Assembly: GCA_022778585.1 (NCBI GenBank)
Contig: JALFTI010000004.1
Span: 51,752-115,751, forward strand
Direction of reading: 5' to 3'
DNA from: Pygmaiobacter massiliensis
GTDB taxonomy: Bacteria > Bacillota > Clostridia > Oscillospirales > Ruminococcaceae
DNA length: 64,000 bases
A program made the translations under genes and the position numbers. The notes beneath the pieces are model-generated. The model had not been told where the DNA came from. It did not search any database and saw nothing but the letters and a program-made list of their open reading frames with translations. Positions 1 to 9,453 of this stretch are shown piece after piece (the stretch's first letter is position 1; each line of letters begins with the position of its first letter).

Positions 1-2
1 AT

Positions 3-1130
3 GAAAAGAACGAGGCGCTGCGCAAAGCGGGCACCGGCGCCCAGAGCTATGCCTCCACCATGATACCGGCAGTGGTCAGCATTTCCTATATCAACTATGC
101 CATTGTTTCGGTATTGGGCGGAATTATGGCCTTAACCGGTATGACCGACCCAGGAAGCCTGGCCAGCTACCTGGTTTTTGTGCGCCAGGCAGCGGCGCCC
201 ATTAACCAGTTTACCCAGCAAAGCAACTTTTTGCTGGCAGCGCTGGCCGGTGCCGAGCGGGTGTTTGAGGTAATGGATCAGCCCCCGGAGCCGGACGAGG
301 GAACGGTTTGTCTGGTGCGTGTGCCTGCAGGACAAAGCCGGGGCACCGACAACCCCCAATGGGTTTGGCAAAAGCCAAATGGCGAACAGATTCCCCTGCA
401 TGGTGAGGTACGGCTTGACGGGGTGCAGTTTAGCTATGACCTAAAAACCCCTGTTTTGCAGGGCATTAGCCTGTATGCGCACAAGGGGCAGAAAATTGCA
501 TTTGTAGGGTCTACCGGTACAGGTAAAACCACCATTACTAATCTAATCAACCGGTTTTATGATGTGCAGGACGGACAGATTTTGTATGACGGACTGGATG
601 TGCGCCAGATTCGAAAAAGTGATCTGCGCCGCAGTTTGGGAATGGTACTGCAGGATACCCATTTGTTTACTGGAACGATTGCTGATAATATTCGGTTTGG
701 CAGGCTTAACGCCACCGATGAGCAGGTGCGCCGGGCCGCCTGCATTGCAAATGCCGACTCGTTTATTCGGCGTTTGCCAAAAGGCTACCAAACCATGGTA
801 AGCACGGATGGTGCAAACCTTTCCCAGGGGCAACGGCAGCTTTTGGCCATTGCCCGCGCGGCTGTGGCCGACCCGCCGGTACTGATTTTGGACGAGGCCA
901 CCAGCTCGATTGATACCCGCACAGAAGCATTGATTGAGAAGGGGATGGATCAGCTGATGGAAGGACACACTGTTTTTGTAATAGCGCATCGCCTTTCCAC
1001 AGTTCGCAATGCCGACGCCATTATGGTGCTGGAACACGGCAAAATTGTGGAACGAGGCAATCACCAGCAGCTGCTGGAGCAAAAAGGGCTGTATTGCCAG
1101 CTGTACCAGGGAATGTTCGAGCTTTCCTGA
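3..1130 (+). CDS. ABC transporter ATP-binding/permease protein (exporter type), 5' end outside window
   Basis: Frame is open to the window edge; Walker A GSTGTGKTT, signature LSQGQRQ, Walker B VLILDEATSSID. Confidence 0.93.
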   Translation, partial: EKNEALRKAGTGAQSYASTMIPAVVSISYINYAIVSVLGGIMALTGMTDPGSLASYLVFVRQAAAPINQFTQQSNFLLAALAGAERVFEVMDQPPEPDEGTVCLVRVPAGQSRGTDNPQWVWQKPNGEQIPLHGEVRLDGVQFSYDLKTPVLQGISLYAHKGQKIAFVGSTGTGKTTITNLINRFYDVQDGQILYDGLDVRQIRKSDLRRSLGMVLQDTHLFTGTIADNIRFGRLNATDEQVRRAACIANADSFIRRLPKGYQTMVSTDGANLSQGQRQLLAIARAAVADPPVLILDEATSSIDTRTEALIEKGMDQLMEGHTVFVIAHRLSTVRNADAIMVLEHGKIVERGNHQQLLEQKGLYCQLYQGMFELS

Positions 1131-1268
1131 TAAAAGCTTCATAAAAAAATGGACAGCAGCTGCTGTCCGTTTTTTATTTGCAAAAATAGCCATAAAATTG
1201 TTTTGGCTGCAGGTACAGCATGTGCACTTTACAAAACCGCAGGCACAAAAAAGAAAAACTGCAAAAGA

Positions 1269-1721
1269 TTACACATCTTGGCTGGGGTTTTGCTGCTGGC
1301 GCTCTTTTTGGTTTTTACGATAGGCCATGTAGCTTTCCAAAATAACCACAGCAGCTACAGCATCCAGCACCTGTTTGCGTTTTTTGCCATAGGTTCCATT
1401 GGCCGAAAGAATATTTGCTGCCGATATCGTGGTGGATCGCTCATCCCAAAGCTCGACCGGAATTGGCACAATGCCGCGCAGGGTGGCCGCCAGTTTTTCC
1501 GCTTTTTCCGCACGGGCCCCGCGGCTGCCGTCCATATTTAAAGGCAGGCCGATAACAATCATCTGGGCGTCATATTCCCGGCTGGCATAAACAATTTTTT
1601 CTGCAACCTTGGCAAAACTTTTCTCTGTAATAATTCCAAGAGGAGATGCTAAAAATTCGGTGCGGTCGCACATGGCAAGGCCAGTGCGGGTATCGCCGTA
1701 ATCTACAGCTAAAATTTTCAT
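1269..1721 (-). CDS. ruvX: Putative pre-16S rRNA nuclease / Holliday junction resolvase-like YqgF family
   Basis: MKILAVDYGDTRTGLAMCD N-terminus, GLPLNMDGS, DERSTT motifs. Confidence 0.92.
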   Translation of the reverse strand: MKILAVDYGDTRTGLAMCDRTEFLASPLGIITEKSFAKVAEKIVYASREYDAQMIVIGLPLNMDGSRGARAEKAEKLAATLRGIVPIPVELWDERSTTISAANILSANGTYGKKRKQVLDAVAAVVILESYMAYRKNQKERQQQNPSQDV

Positions 1722-1895
1722 GGTAAAGAAAAATCCTTTCCGTTTCGGTTGTGCGCAGCTGCGCAGATAGGTTATTTTTCAGTATACCAGACCCCGGGCG
1801 GCCTGTAAATGCCAAAGGTTTTTTTGCAACAATATCCGGGCGGTTGGCACAAAAGTTCGCAACGGCATACACTGGCACAAAGGAGGATGATACCC

Positions 1896-2257
1896 ATGCA
1901 AAACCTTTGGCGCAAAATGCGGTTAGCCGGCAGATAGCGGCCGTGGTAACCATTCTTTTGGTGTCGCTTACAGGCTGTGGCAGCTGCATTCCGGTTATGC
2001 TTTGCCCGCAGCCAACGGCTGCACCCACTATAACCCCCACCCCCACAGCTACACCTGTGCCGACGCCGACTGTTACTCCCACGCCCACTCCTACACCTAC
2101 AGCCACACCTGTGCCAATACCGACGGTTACCCCTACCTCCACAGCTACGGCCACGCCTGTACCGACGCCGACCGTTACCCCTACGCCCACACCTACCCCT
2201 TCACTTACGCCTGAGTTACTTCAGGAAAGTTGTTCGGATATAAGCACAGGGAAATAA
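1896..2257 (+). pseudogene. Putative Thr/Pro-repeat lipoprotein with a frame break between the signal-peptide n-region and h-region
   Basis: AAAGGAGG then ATG 1896 ([16 protein letters not shown] 1935-1937); the h-region and lipobox [16 protein letters not shown] plus PTPTVTP repeats lie in another frame. Confidence 0.55.
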
Positions 2258-2546
2258 ATACCACAGATTACCATTTCATAGAAAAGCAAATAAAACGCCC
2301 AAAATAAATATGTAATAAACTTTGGGGGTATCCGCTGAAACTTTCCATAAAAGGGAAAAACAGCGTAAAAAGTTTTTTCTTTTGGGGGATATTTTGGAAC
2401 AATAAAGGTGTAGAGTAAAACAAAGAGTCTATTCTTTCCAACATGGGTTTACCCCTTTGTGTGGAGAACAGCAAAAAACGCTTTGCCTTTTTCGGGCAAA
2501 GCGTTTTTCATGTTGGCTAAGGCCATTTGAAAGGCGTCAGGCTGTG

Positions 2547-3185
2547 TTAAACCAAGCTGCATCCGCTGCAGCCACACGCTTTTTGGGCACAATCTGCCTG
2601 GCGCAGCAGGTCGCAAAACTCTTGCGGGGTATAAGCGCTTACCGGCGCAGGGCGACCATTTAAATAGATGGTTGGCACCGAACTGACATGCAGAACTGTT
2701 CGGGAATATTCATCCTGTTGGTTCAGGGGCTCACGAAATCGCCCTTCGGCCAGGTCCTGGCAAAAACGGTCGGGATCCAAGCCAACTTCCTGTGCCAGGT
2801 CTTTTAATACGGAAAGTTCGCCAATATCCTGCTCCTGTAAAAAATAGGCATTAAAAATGCGGTCAAAATACGCGCTTCCCTTGCCCATGTTGCAGGCGTG
2901 ATACCAGCCTTCCAGCGCCAGGCGAGAATAGGGGCGGGGAATAATATGAGGGGGGATTTTGGCTGCAAGCCCCATCTGCCGGCAGGGCTCGGCCAGTTTT
3001 TGGTAGTGGGCGCGGCGCGCAGGGTCCGAATAAGTATCCACGCGGGGCTTAGGCTCCATCGTCAGTTGGTAGGGCAAGTATTGTATGGAAGGGGCAATTT
3101 TAAGCTGCGAAACGGCTTGTTCCAGTGCCTGCTTGGCCACAAAACAAAATGGGCATACAAAATCAAACACAAATAAAATTTCCAT
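2547..3185 (-). CDS. DsbA-family thiol oxidoreductase
   Basis: MEILFVFDFVCPFCF with CPFC active site, cis-Pro region VSSVPTIYLNG; C-terminal CGCSGC. Confidence 0.85.
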   Translation of the reverse strand: MEILFVFDFVCPFCFVAKQALEQAVSQLKIAPSIQYLPYQLTMEPKPRVDTYSDPARRAHYQKLAEPCRQMGLAAKIPPHIIPRPYSRLALEGWYHACNMGKGSAYFDRIFNAYFLQEQDIGELSVLKDLAQEVGLDPDRFCQDLAEGRFREPLNQQDEYSRTVLHVSSVPTIYLNGRPAPVSAYTPQEFCDLLRQADCAQKACGCSGCSLV

Positions 3186-3592
3186 AAAAACCTCACTTTT
3201 CCCAACCATAAACCGCCGGCAAACACCTGACAGATACCTGCTGGGTAGTTTTATATTTATTTTTTTAGTATACCATCCATAAGGGCTAAGGCGCAACCGC
3301 GCGCAATCGGTCTTTTCATTCTAACATTTTGTTAATGGTGTAAAACTCTACCATAATCACAAAAACAATATAAGGTGTTTTCACAAGCACGAATGCCCGA
3401 ACGCCATCTATCTGATGGTGCAAGGCGTATATTTTCAATAGTATGTTTCCAATAAAACACGAAACTTTCTAAAATCAGCCAACGCACAACTTTCATGTGC
3501 AGCTTTTTGTGTGAATTCGTTTGCTTCCATTTTTTCGTATGTTATACTTTTTTAAAACAGCACGCCGGGCTGAAATTTAGGGGGCGCCTTTT

Positions 3593-3772
3593 ATGAAGGA
3601 ACAGTTAAAGGGGATTGCATGCATTCTTTTTGGAATCTTGCTTTGTTGTGCAGTGGAAGGAATCAATAGCATCGTTCTCCATAGCTTTAGTGATGTTCCA
3701 TTTTCTTTTTTGGGACTACTGATTGGTTGCGCGAGGCTTTTCTTTGTTTTTGGAAAAACACAGGATAAGTAA
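3593..3772 (+). CDS. Small hydrophobic protein, 59 aa
   Basis: ATG ORF MKEQLKGIACILFGILLCC...; two hydrophobic segments; weak upstream ribosome site. Confidence 0.4.
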   Translation: MKEQLKGIACILFGILLCCAVEGINSIVLHSFSDVPFSFLGLLIGCARLFFVFGKTQDK

Positions 3773-3818
3773 AATTTAATGGGTCATACTACAAGTATAA
3801 TCCGATACTTTCACAGAA

Positions 3819-3853
3819 AGGGCAGCCTAGCAATCGGCCGCCCTTTTTCTATG
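3819..3853 (+). terminator. Intrinsic terminator candidate
   Basis: AAAGGGC...GCCCTTTTTCT hairpin with T-run. Confidence 0.55.
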
Positions 3854-4266
3854 CCTGCGGGCGGAAAAAACTATTTATAGTGACAAGAGCAAAAGCTGTT
3901 TGACAAGAATTTCCTGCCGTAAGGTCAGGAAAGGCAGAAGAAAAATCCGTCAGTTTGAAAACGGTAAGAACACGAAATAGGATCCGCCTCAATATCAAGC
4001 TTCCATATACAGCCGCAGACCGGTATGGAAAAACGGCTGATTTTGTAAGGTGTTTTGGAAAGCGGGTTAACCAAATAAGCCTTAACTAATACACATCTTA
4101 ATCAGGATCCAAGAATAAGGATTTTGCAGTTTAAAGGGCTGTGGGGCTGTTATTATTTTGGTGAAATCCGCACAAGAAGCGCTAGCGGGGCTTTTGCAGT
4201 AAGCCGGCTCATGTTATACTGTAAAAAATGGCAAATGGCCGTACCTTTTGGGAAAGAGGGGAACAT

Positions 4267-5181
4267 ATGGAAAATAATACAAAGGTTATTGCACTTTTAA
4301 TTGACGCAGAAAATGTGTCACCCAAATATATCAGCAGTATTGTAAAAGAGGTTGCTATTTATGGCACCCCTGCCTACAAACGCATTTATGGAGACTGGAC
4401 CAGCCAGGAGATGAGCGCCTGGAAGAAGGTGCTTTTGGAGTGGAATTTAACCCCCATCCAGCAGTTTTCCTATACCCAGGGCAAAAATGCTTCAGATTCG
4501 GCCATGATCATCGACGCGATGGATATTTTGTATGCAGGACATGTAGATGGTTTTTGCATTGTCTCGTCGGATTCGGACTTTACAAAGCTGGCAGCCCGAC
4601 TGCGGGAGAGCCGAATGCTGGTGATTGGTATGGGCGAAACCAAAACACCGATGGCTTTTAAGGCGGCCTGCGATACCTTTAAATACTTAGAAGTACTGAT
4701 GAACAGCAAGGAGCCTTCCGAGCTGCGCAAGGGGGAAGATGGCGAAGGGGGTGCATTGCCGCAGGATAAACCCGACAAGCCTTCTAAAAAGGCGGAAAAG
4801 GCGGCCCGCCCGAGCGAAAAACAAGAAAAAAGCGGCAAGAAGGCTGAGCGGGCAGAAAAACAGGAAAAAGCCGCAGGCAAGCAGGAAAATGAACCTTTTG
4901 TGGCGCAGATTATGTCGGAGGAGGAACTGGCAGGGGCTATTGTACCGCTTTCGGACATTGTGGCGTCTATTCACAATATTATCGACTACGATTCCGACGA
5001 GGATGGATGGATGCTGCTTTCCCAGGTGGGAATAACCCTCTCCCGCCTGTACCCGGAATTTGACAGCCGCAACTATGGATATTCACGCTTACATAAGCTG
5101 ATTGAGGCAACCGGTCAGTTTGAAACCAAGTATGAGAAGCTGCCAGGCGGCAGAATTTTAATGATTCGGGCACTGAGCTAA
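4267..5181 (+). CDS. NYN/PIN-like RNase domain protein with C-terminal OST-HTH/LOTUS domain
   Basis: ALLIDAENVSPKY, SDSAMIIDAMDILY, GFCIVSSDSDFTKLA; Lys/Glu-rich linker; LLSQVGITLSRLYPEFDSRNYGYSRLHKLIE; RBS AAAGAGGGG. Confidence 0.85.
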   Translation: MENNTKVIALLIDAENVSPKYISSIVKEVAIYGTPAYKRIYGDWTSQEMSAWKKVLLEWNLTPIQQFSYTQGKNASDSAMIIDAMDILYAGHVDGFCIVSSDSDFTKLAARLRESRMLVIGMGETKTPMAFKAACDTFKYLEVLMNSKEPSELRKGEDGEGGALPQDKPDKPSKKAEKAARPSEKQEKSGKKAERAEKQEKAAGKQENEPFVAQIMSEEELAGAIVPLSDIVASIHNIIDYDSDEDGWMLLSQVGITLSRLYPEFDSRNYGYSRLHKLIEATGQFETKYEKLPGGRILMIRALS

Positions 5182-5209
5182 GGCGGTGGACGACAGCAAG
5201 GAGAAATAT

Positions 5210-5599
5210 ATGAAAAAAACAAGCAAATTGTTGGCGCTGGCGCTGGGACCGCTGACTATTGCCTCGCTGCTTTTGCCGGCTGTGCTGGGAAACGGCCCGG
5301 TCAGTATACTGGTTTTGCTTTGGGGCATTCAGCCCATCTGCAGCTTTTTGGCAGGGCTTTGGCTGGGCCGCAAAGCAGGCGTTGTGTGGAGCTGTGCCGT
5401 TGGGGCTTTACTGGTGTCCTTCTTGGGGGTTGTAATCTATTATAATGGTTCGCCCTTTATCTGCAGCGTGGTAAATGCCGGGGTTATGCTTGCCGGCTGT
5501 ATTGTAGCCAGTGGTCTGTGGCCTCAGCCTGGGCAGGCAGAGCCCGACGAGGACGAACTGGCTGCACAGGAAGAGAGCGCACCAGGTGAGAACACCTGA
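5210..5599 (+). CDS. Small integral membrane protein
   Basis: GGAG RBS before ATG; several hydrophobic segments, acidic C-terminus. Confidence 0.6.
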   Translation: MKKTSKLLALALGPLTIASLLLPAVLGNGPVSILVLLWGIQPICSFLAGLWLGRKAGVVWSCAVGALLVSFLGVVIYYNGSPFICSVVNAGVMLAGCIVASGLWPQPGQAEPDEDELAAQEESAPGENT

Positions 5600-5792
5600 A
5601 TGAAACCGGAATACGGCTTTTAGAAAGATAGGAAAACTGCGCGGGAATTCCCGTGCAGTTTTTTAGCAAGACCAGGCGAATGGTTCTCAACCGATATGGG
5701 TATAACATATATTCCCACAAACGGGAGTGACAATGTAGATAAAACACAGCACAAAGCATATAAAACGGACTGCAAAAAAGTTTTTTAAGAAA

Positions 5793-5942
5793 ATGAAGGT
5801 TATGATTACCGTTACAGTATTAATGAGTATAGGCTTTGCACTTATGCATCCGGCTTTGGCTGGGCGTATGGTGCTGGCAGTGGTTTGGGGTTTTCACCTG
5901 CATTATTTTGCTTTTTTGGTAAAAACCCAAAAAACGGTGTAG
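5793..5942 (+). CDS. Small hydrophobic peptide, 49 aa
   Basis: MKVMITVTVLMSIGFALMHPALAGRMVLAVVWGFHLHYFAFLVKTQKTV; no strong support. Confidence 0.25.
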   Translation: MKVMITVTVLMSIGFALMHPALAGRMVLAVVWGFHLHYFAFLVKTQKTV

Positions 5943-6132
5943 GCTCTCGATAAAAGAAAGAATCCTTTCTGCCGTTTGAGACTGTTTTTCTAAGCAGCAT
6001 TTTGACAAAAACACCGGGCATTTATAGGGTGTAAAGCTTTGCAGGGGCTTTTTGGAGCAATAAAAAACACCCCTCAGGGCCTTGTGCCCTTTGGGGGTGT
6101 TTTCGGCAGCATCGGTAAAGCCATGCAGTGCA

Positions 6133-6336
6133 TTAAAGCTGTTTTTTGCGCAGGGGTGTCTGGTTTCCCTGTTCGTCCACCAGCCGCACATTTTCCAGCT
6201 GCAGCTGCACATTTCTGCGTACAGCAGCCAAGTATTTTTTGCGCAGTTCATCCCGCTCTGCTTGCTCGGCAGCGGTCAGACCTTCTTGCTTTGCCTTGTG
6301 GGTCAGCTGATTGATCCGTTCCACCAATGGGTCCAT
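6133..6336 (-). CDS. DUF896 family protein (YnzC-like)
   Basis: VERINQLTHKAKQEGLTAAEQAERDELRKKYL typical of family; RBS AGGAGG. Confidence 0.9.
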   Translation of the reverse strand: MDPLVERINQLTHKAKQEGLTAAEQAERDELRKKYLAAVRRNVQLQLENVRLVDEQGNQTPLRKKQL

Positions 6337-6572
6337 ATGTTCCTCCTTTTGGGCAGATTACGCAAAGCTTCTGGCGCAATCTATCACGGTTTCATTTGCA
6401 TAGCCAGTATACCACAGCAAGGCTATAAAAAACAATCAGCCGGCCAGGATATGGAAGCTTTTGAGCAGTTTGGTGACAATTTTGCGAAAATTGTCGCATA
6501 TCTTAAGCCCAGCAGCGTATACTACAATAGAGGCGGATAGTACCGCCCATTTATAAAAGGAGGGTGATCCGG

Positions 6573-6659
6573 ATGAATGTAACAGAAAGAAAAATGTTAG
6601 AGCAAACTGAGCCGATCCCCCGTGATCAGTGGCTTGACTGTGCGGATTATATGGATTGA
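6573..6659 (+). CDS. 28-aa small ORF with strong RBS
   Basis: AAAGGAGGGTGATCCGG-ATG; MNVTERKMLEQTEPIPRDQWLDCADYMD. Confidence 0.4.
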   Translation: MNVTERKMLEQTEPIPRDQWLDCADYMD

Positions 6660-6718
6660 CCGTATCCGCAACTTGTTTTGAGGAAAATACCCCGCGGTAA
6701 TATTGGGTTAGAAGTCAG

Positions 6719-6759
6719 AAAAAGGTCCCGCAGGCTAAAAGCCCTGCGGGACCTTTTTG
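6719..6759 (+). terminator. Strong intrinsic terminator
   Basis: AAAGGTCCCGCAGG-CTAAAAGC-CCTGCGGGACCTTTTT. Confidence 0.85.
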
Positions 6760-6949
6760 ATGGAAAACAAACAGGGAAATCCCAAAGCTGCCACAGCGAA
6801 AAAGCTTCGCTTTTTAAAATACCGGCAAAAGCGGGGATAGCAAAGCGCTGTTATCTTTAAAACAGGCAAATGGTATATTGAGCCAAGTTTTTGGAGCTTT
6901 ATTGGCCGCGGTAAAAGTTTTTTAAAATATACAGCGCTCTGCCCTGCTT

Positions 6950-7534
6950 TCAGCTGCCAGAAAAGGTCACAACCGTTTTGGCTTTCAGCAAAGCAGCGTC
7001 CTCCTGCCGATGAGTTACCACCAGCAAAGTTTTAGAAAAACCCAATTCGCTTATTTTTTGGGCGCACAATCTCCGGCTTTCTTCATCCAATCCGCGAAAT
7101 GGCTCATCCAGCAAATACAAATCGGCCGGGTAAAGCAGAGCGCGCAGCAGGGAAACACGTCTTGCCTGTCCGCCGGAAAGTTGGCAGGCGGGGGTGTTTG
7201 CAGCAATTGCATCTAGCCCTATCTTTTCCAGCTGGCGTACGGCCTGCGCACGGCCCTGGCACAATACCATATCCAGATTTGCTGCAGCGGACAGGCATGG
7301 GCAAAGGCGGTCCTCCTGAAAAGCCATTGAAACTGCAAGTCCGTCCAATCCATTTATTTGGCCGGCATCCGGCTGTTCCAGTTTGGCCAAAATGCGCAGC
7401 AGGGTTGTTTTGCCGCAGCCGGAAGGGCCCATCAACACACTCAGCTCGCCCATAGGCAGCCGGGCGGAAAAGCCGGACAGAACCTGCCGGTCCCCCAACC
7501 GTTTATACAGCCCGGAAATAGAAAGCTCGCTCAT
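6950..7534 (-). CDS. ABC transporter ATP-binding protein, nitrate/sulfonate/taurine type
   Basis: MGPSGCGKTTLLRILA, LSGGQARRVSLLRAL, LYLLDEPFRGLDEE. Confidence 0.88.
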   Translation of the reverse strand: MSELSISGLYKRLGDRQVLSGFSARLPMGELSVLMGPSGCGKTTLLRILAKLEQPDAGQINGLDGLAVSMAFQEDRLCPCLSAAANLDMVLCQGRAQAVRQLEKIGLDAIAANTPACQLSGGQARRVSLLRALLYPADLYLLDEPFRGLDEESRRLCAQKISELGFSKTLLVVTHRQEDAALLKAKTVVTFSGS

Positions 7535-8304
7535 CGGCAAAGCCTCCTTTCCAGAATCAAAAGTGCCTTTTTTAGCAGTTTTTCAAAACCGGCCGAAAGC
7601 AGTACAATAAAAACGGTCCAGGCAAACAGCTCTCCGGTTTGCAGGTAAAGCTTTGCCTGGTAAAGGAGTTCGCCAATGGTGCCGCCCGGTAGCCCAATCA
7701 CCTCGGCAGCTACCCCGCTTTTCCAGGCAAGGCCTATGGCATTTTCACAGCCGCTCAATAGCCATGGCATCAGTTGGGGCAAGGTTAAATACCGCAGCCG
7801 GCGAAAACCTTTTACCCGGAATAGGTCACCCATCTCCGCAAGCTTCGGGTCCATTGAGTCCAGCCCTTGCAGCAGTTGGGTATAGCTCACCGGAAGCACC
7901 ATCAAAAACGAGATGGCGACCGAAAGGTTTCGGCTGGGCACCCACAAAAGGACCAGAATAATGAAGCTTGCCACCGGTACGGCCCGAATGGCGGTCATGG
8001 GCGGATCGGCCAGATGGCGAACCAGCTTCCAGCGGCTTCCGGCGGCAGCCATGGCTGCGCCGGCTGCAAACCCCAGGATAAAGCCCGTTAAAATGTGCAG
8101 CGCGGTATTAATGCCTGCCTGCCAGAAGGCTGCGGTAAAAGCAAGAGAAAAAAAGCTTTGTACAACCTTTACGGGGGTGGGAAAAAGCAATTGCTGGTTC
8201 AGCACCATGGCAAAAAGCTGCCAAATTACCAGCCAAACCATGCAGTACAGCAGCTTTTTTATGCGGTTGGGCTGATTATGCATTGGCATCATAATAGAAA
8301 TCAT
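7531..8304 (-). CDS. ABC transporter permease (SsuC/TauC-like)
   Basis: Polytopic; EMGDLFRVKGFRRLRYLTLPQLMPWLLSG EAA-loop-like segment; overlaps neighbours. Confidence 0.85.
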   Translation of the reverse strand: MISIMMPMHNQPNRIKKLLYCMVWLVIWQLFAMVLNQQLLFPTPVKVVQSFFSLAFTAAFWQAGINTALHILTGFILGFAAGAAMAAAGSRWKLVRHLADPPMTAIRAVPVASFIILVLLWVPSRNLSVAISFLMVLPVSYTQLLQGLDSMDPKLAEMGDLFRVKGFRRLRYLTLPQLMPWLLSGCENAIGLAWKSGVAAEVIGLPGGTIGELLYQAKLYLQTGELFAWTVFIVLLSAGFEKLLKKALLILERRLCR

Positions 8305-9343
8305 CGCCGGGCAGACTGCCGCCTACCGAATCGGGTGCCTGTTCATACAGCACCTGCAGGTAGCCGGCTACATCCTGTTTCATCTGCTCGCCGTCAATAT
8401 AGGTAATGTTGCAGGCGGGAATGGCCTTTTGTGCCACGGCGGCTTTTTCAATAATCCCAAAATCGGCCACCAGCTGGGCTGCCTGTTCGATATTCTCGTT
8501 TACATACTGGGTGCTGGCGGCATAGTCCTGCAAAAACAGGTCAAACGCGTCCGAGTTTGCCTCAATAAAGTCCCTCCGGGCAACCAGTACACCGGTAATA
8601 AGGCCGCTGTCACTGACCTTGTCCCATTCTTCGGTCATATCTAATGCTACCCGCACATTTTCCAATTGGGCACACAGTACCGTTACATAGGGCTGGGGCA
8701 GCATGGCAATAATTTCCTGGTCCCCAGCCTGCTGCATCAGCGCGGCAACCTCCGTGGCTTCGCTTTTAAACTCAATGGTTACATCCTGGTCCGGGTCCAA
8801 CCCATTTTCGGTTAACAGATAGCGCAGTACATACTCCGGCGTGGTGCCCTTGCCGGTGGTATAGATGGTTTTTCCGGCAAGGTCCGCCATCGAATGTATG
8901 CTGTCCCCCGTATCAAGCAGGTATAGCACGCCCAGTGTGTTTACCGCCGCAACCTGGATTTGCCCTTCGGTGCGTGCATACAAGGTAGCGGCCAAATTGG
9001 CCGGAATAGCCGCCACATCCACCTCGCCACTGACCAGTTTGGGGACAATTTCATCGGCGGTTCCGTACATGGTTACCTGATAGTCATACCGGGACTGCCC
9101 TGCCTCAAAGTCCGAAGCAAGCTTTACCATGCCCATGGTGGTGGGGCCTTTCAGCCCTGCAATCTGAAAAACGGTGTCGGTGTCAGTTTGTTCCGTTGCA
9201 CCAGAGTCCTGCTCAACCTCCGAAGCGGCCGAAGACGGGGCCAGCGAAGAATCCGGTACAGAACTGCTTTGTGCTGTGCAGCCCATCAACCCGGCTGCCA
9301 TTGCTAAAGCCAGCAGGGCGGCAATCATTTTTTTCATATCCAT
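8276..9343 (-). CDS. ABC transporter substrate-binding lipoprotein (NMT1/SsuA-like)
   Basis: Lipobox AAGLMGC; KGPTTMGMVKLASDFEAG...; operon with permease and ATPase. Confidence 0.85.
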   Translation of the reverse strand: MDMKKMIAALLALAMAAGLMGCTAQSSSVPDSSLAPSSAASEVEQDSGATEQTDTDTVFQIAGLKGPTTMGMVKLASDFEAGQSRYDYQVTMYGTADEIVPKLVSGEVDVAAIPANLAATLYARTEGQIQVAAVNTLGVLYLLDTGDSIHSMADLAGKTIYTTGKGTTPEYVLRYLLTENGLDPDQDVTIEFKSEATEVAALMQQAGDQEIIAMLPQPYVTVLCAQLENVRVALDMTEEWDKVSDSGLITGVLVARRDFIEANSDAFDLFLQDYAASTQYVNENIEQAAQLVADFGIIEKAAVAQKAIPACNITYIDGEQMKQDVAGYLQVLYEQAPDSVGGSLPGDDFYYDANA

Positions 9344-9424
9344 TCCATCCTCTCAGCGGCAGATTTTGACTGCCGCTTGCGTTTTTTTTGCCCTTTTACT
9401 ATACTAAAGAAACCAAAGAAAATA

Positions 9425-9440
9425 TGTTGCCATGGCAACA
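9425..9440. promoter_or_regulatory. Perfect 16-bp palindrome TGTTGCCATGGCAACA, candidate operator
   Basis: Exact inverted repeat in divergent intergenic region, abutting the RBS of the Crp/Fnr gene. Confidence 0.6.
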
Positions 9441-9453
9441 AAAGGAGAATGGA

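Noticed and set aside
543-1193. 216-aa minus-strand ORF opposite the ABC transporter
   Set aside because: Fully antisense to a clear CDS
1570-2190. 206-aa minus-strand ORF rich in [10 protein letters not shown] repeats
   Set aside because: Antisense shadow of the Thr/Pro repeat of the plus-strand lipoprotein
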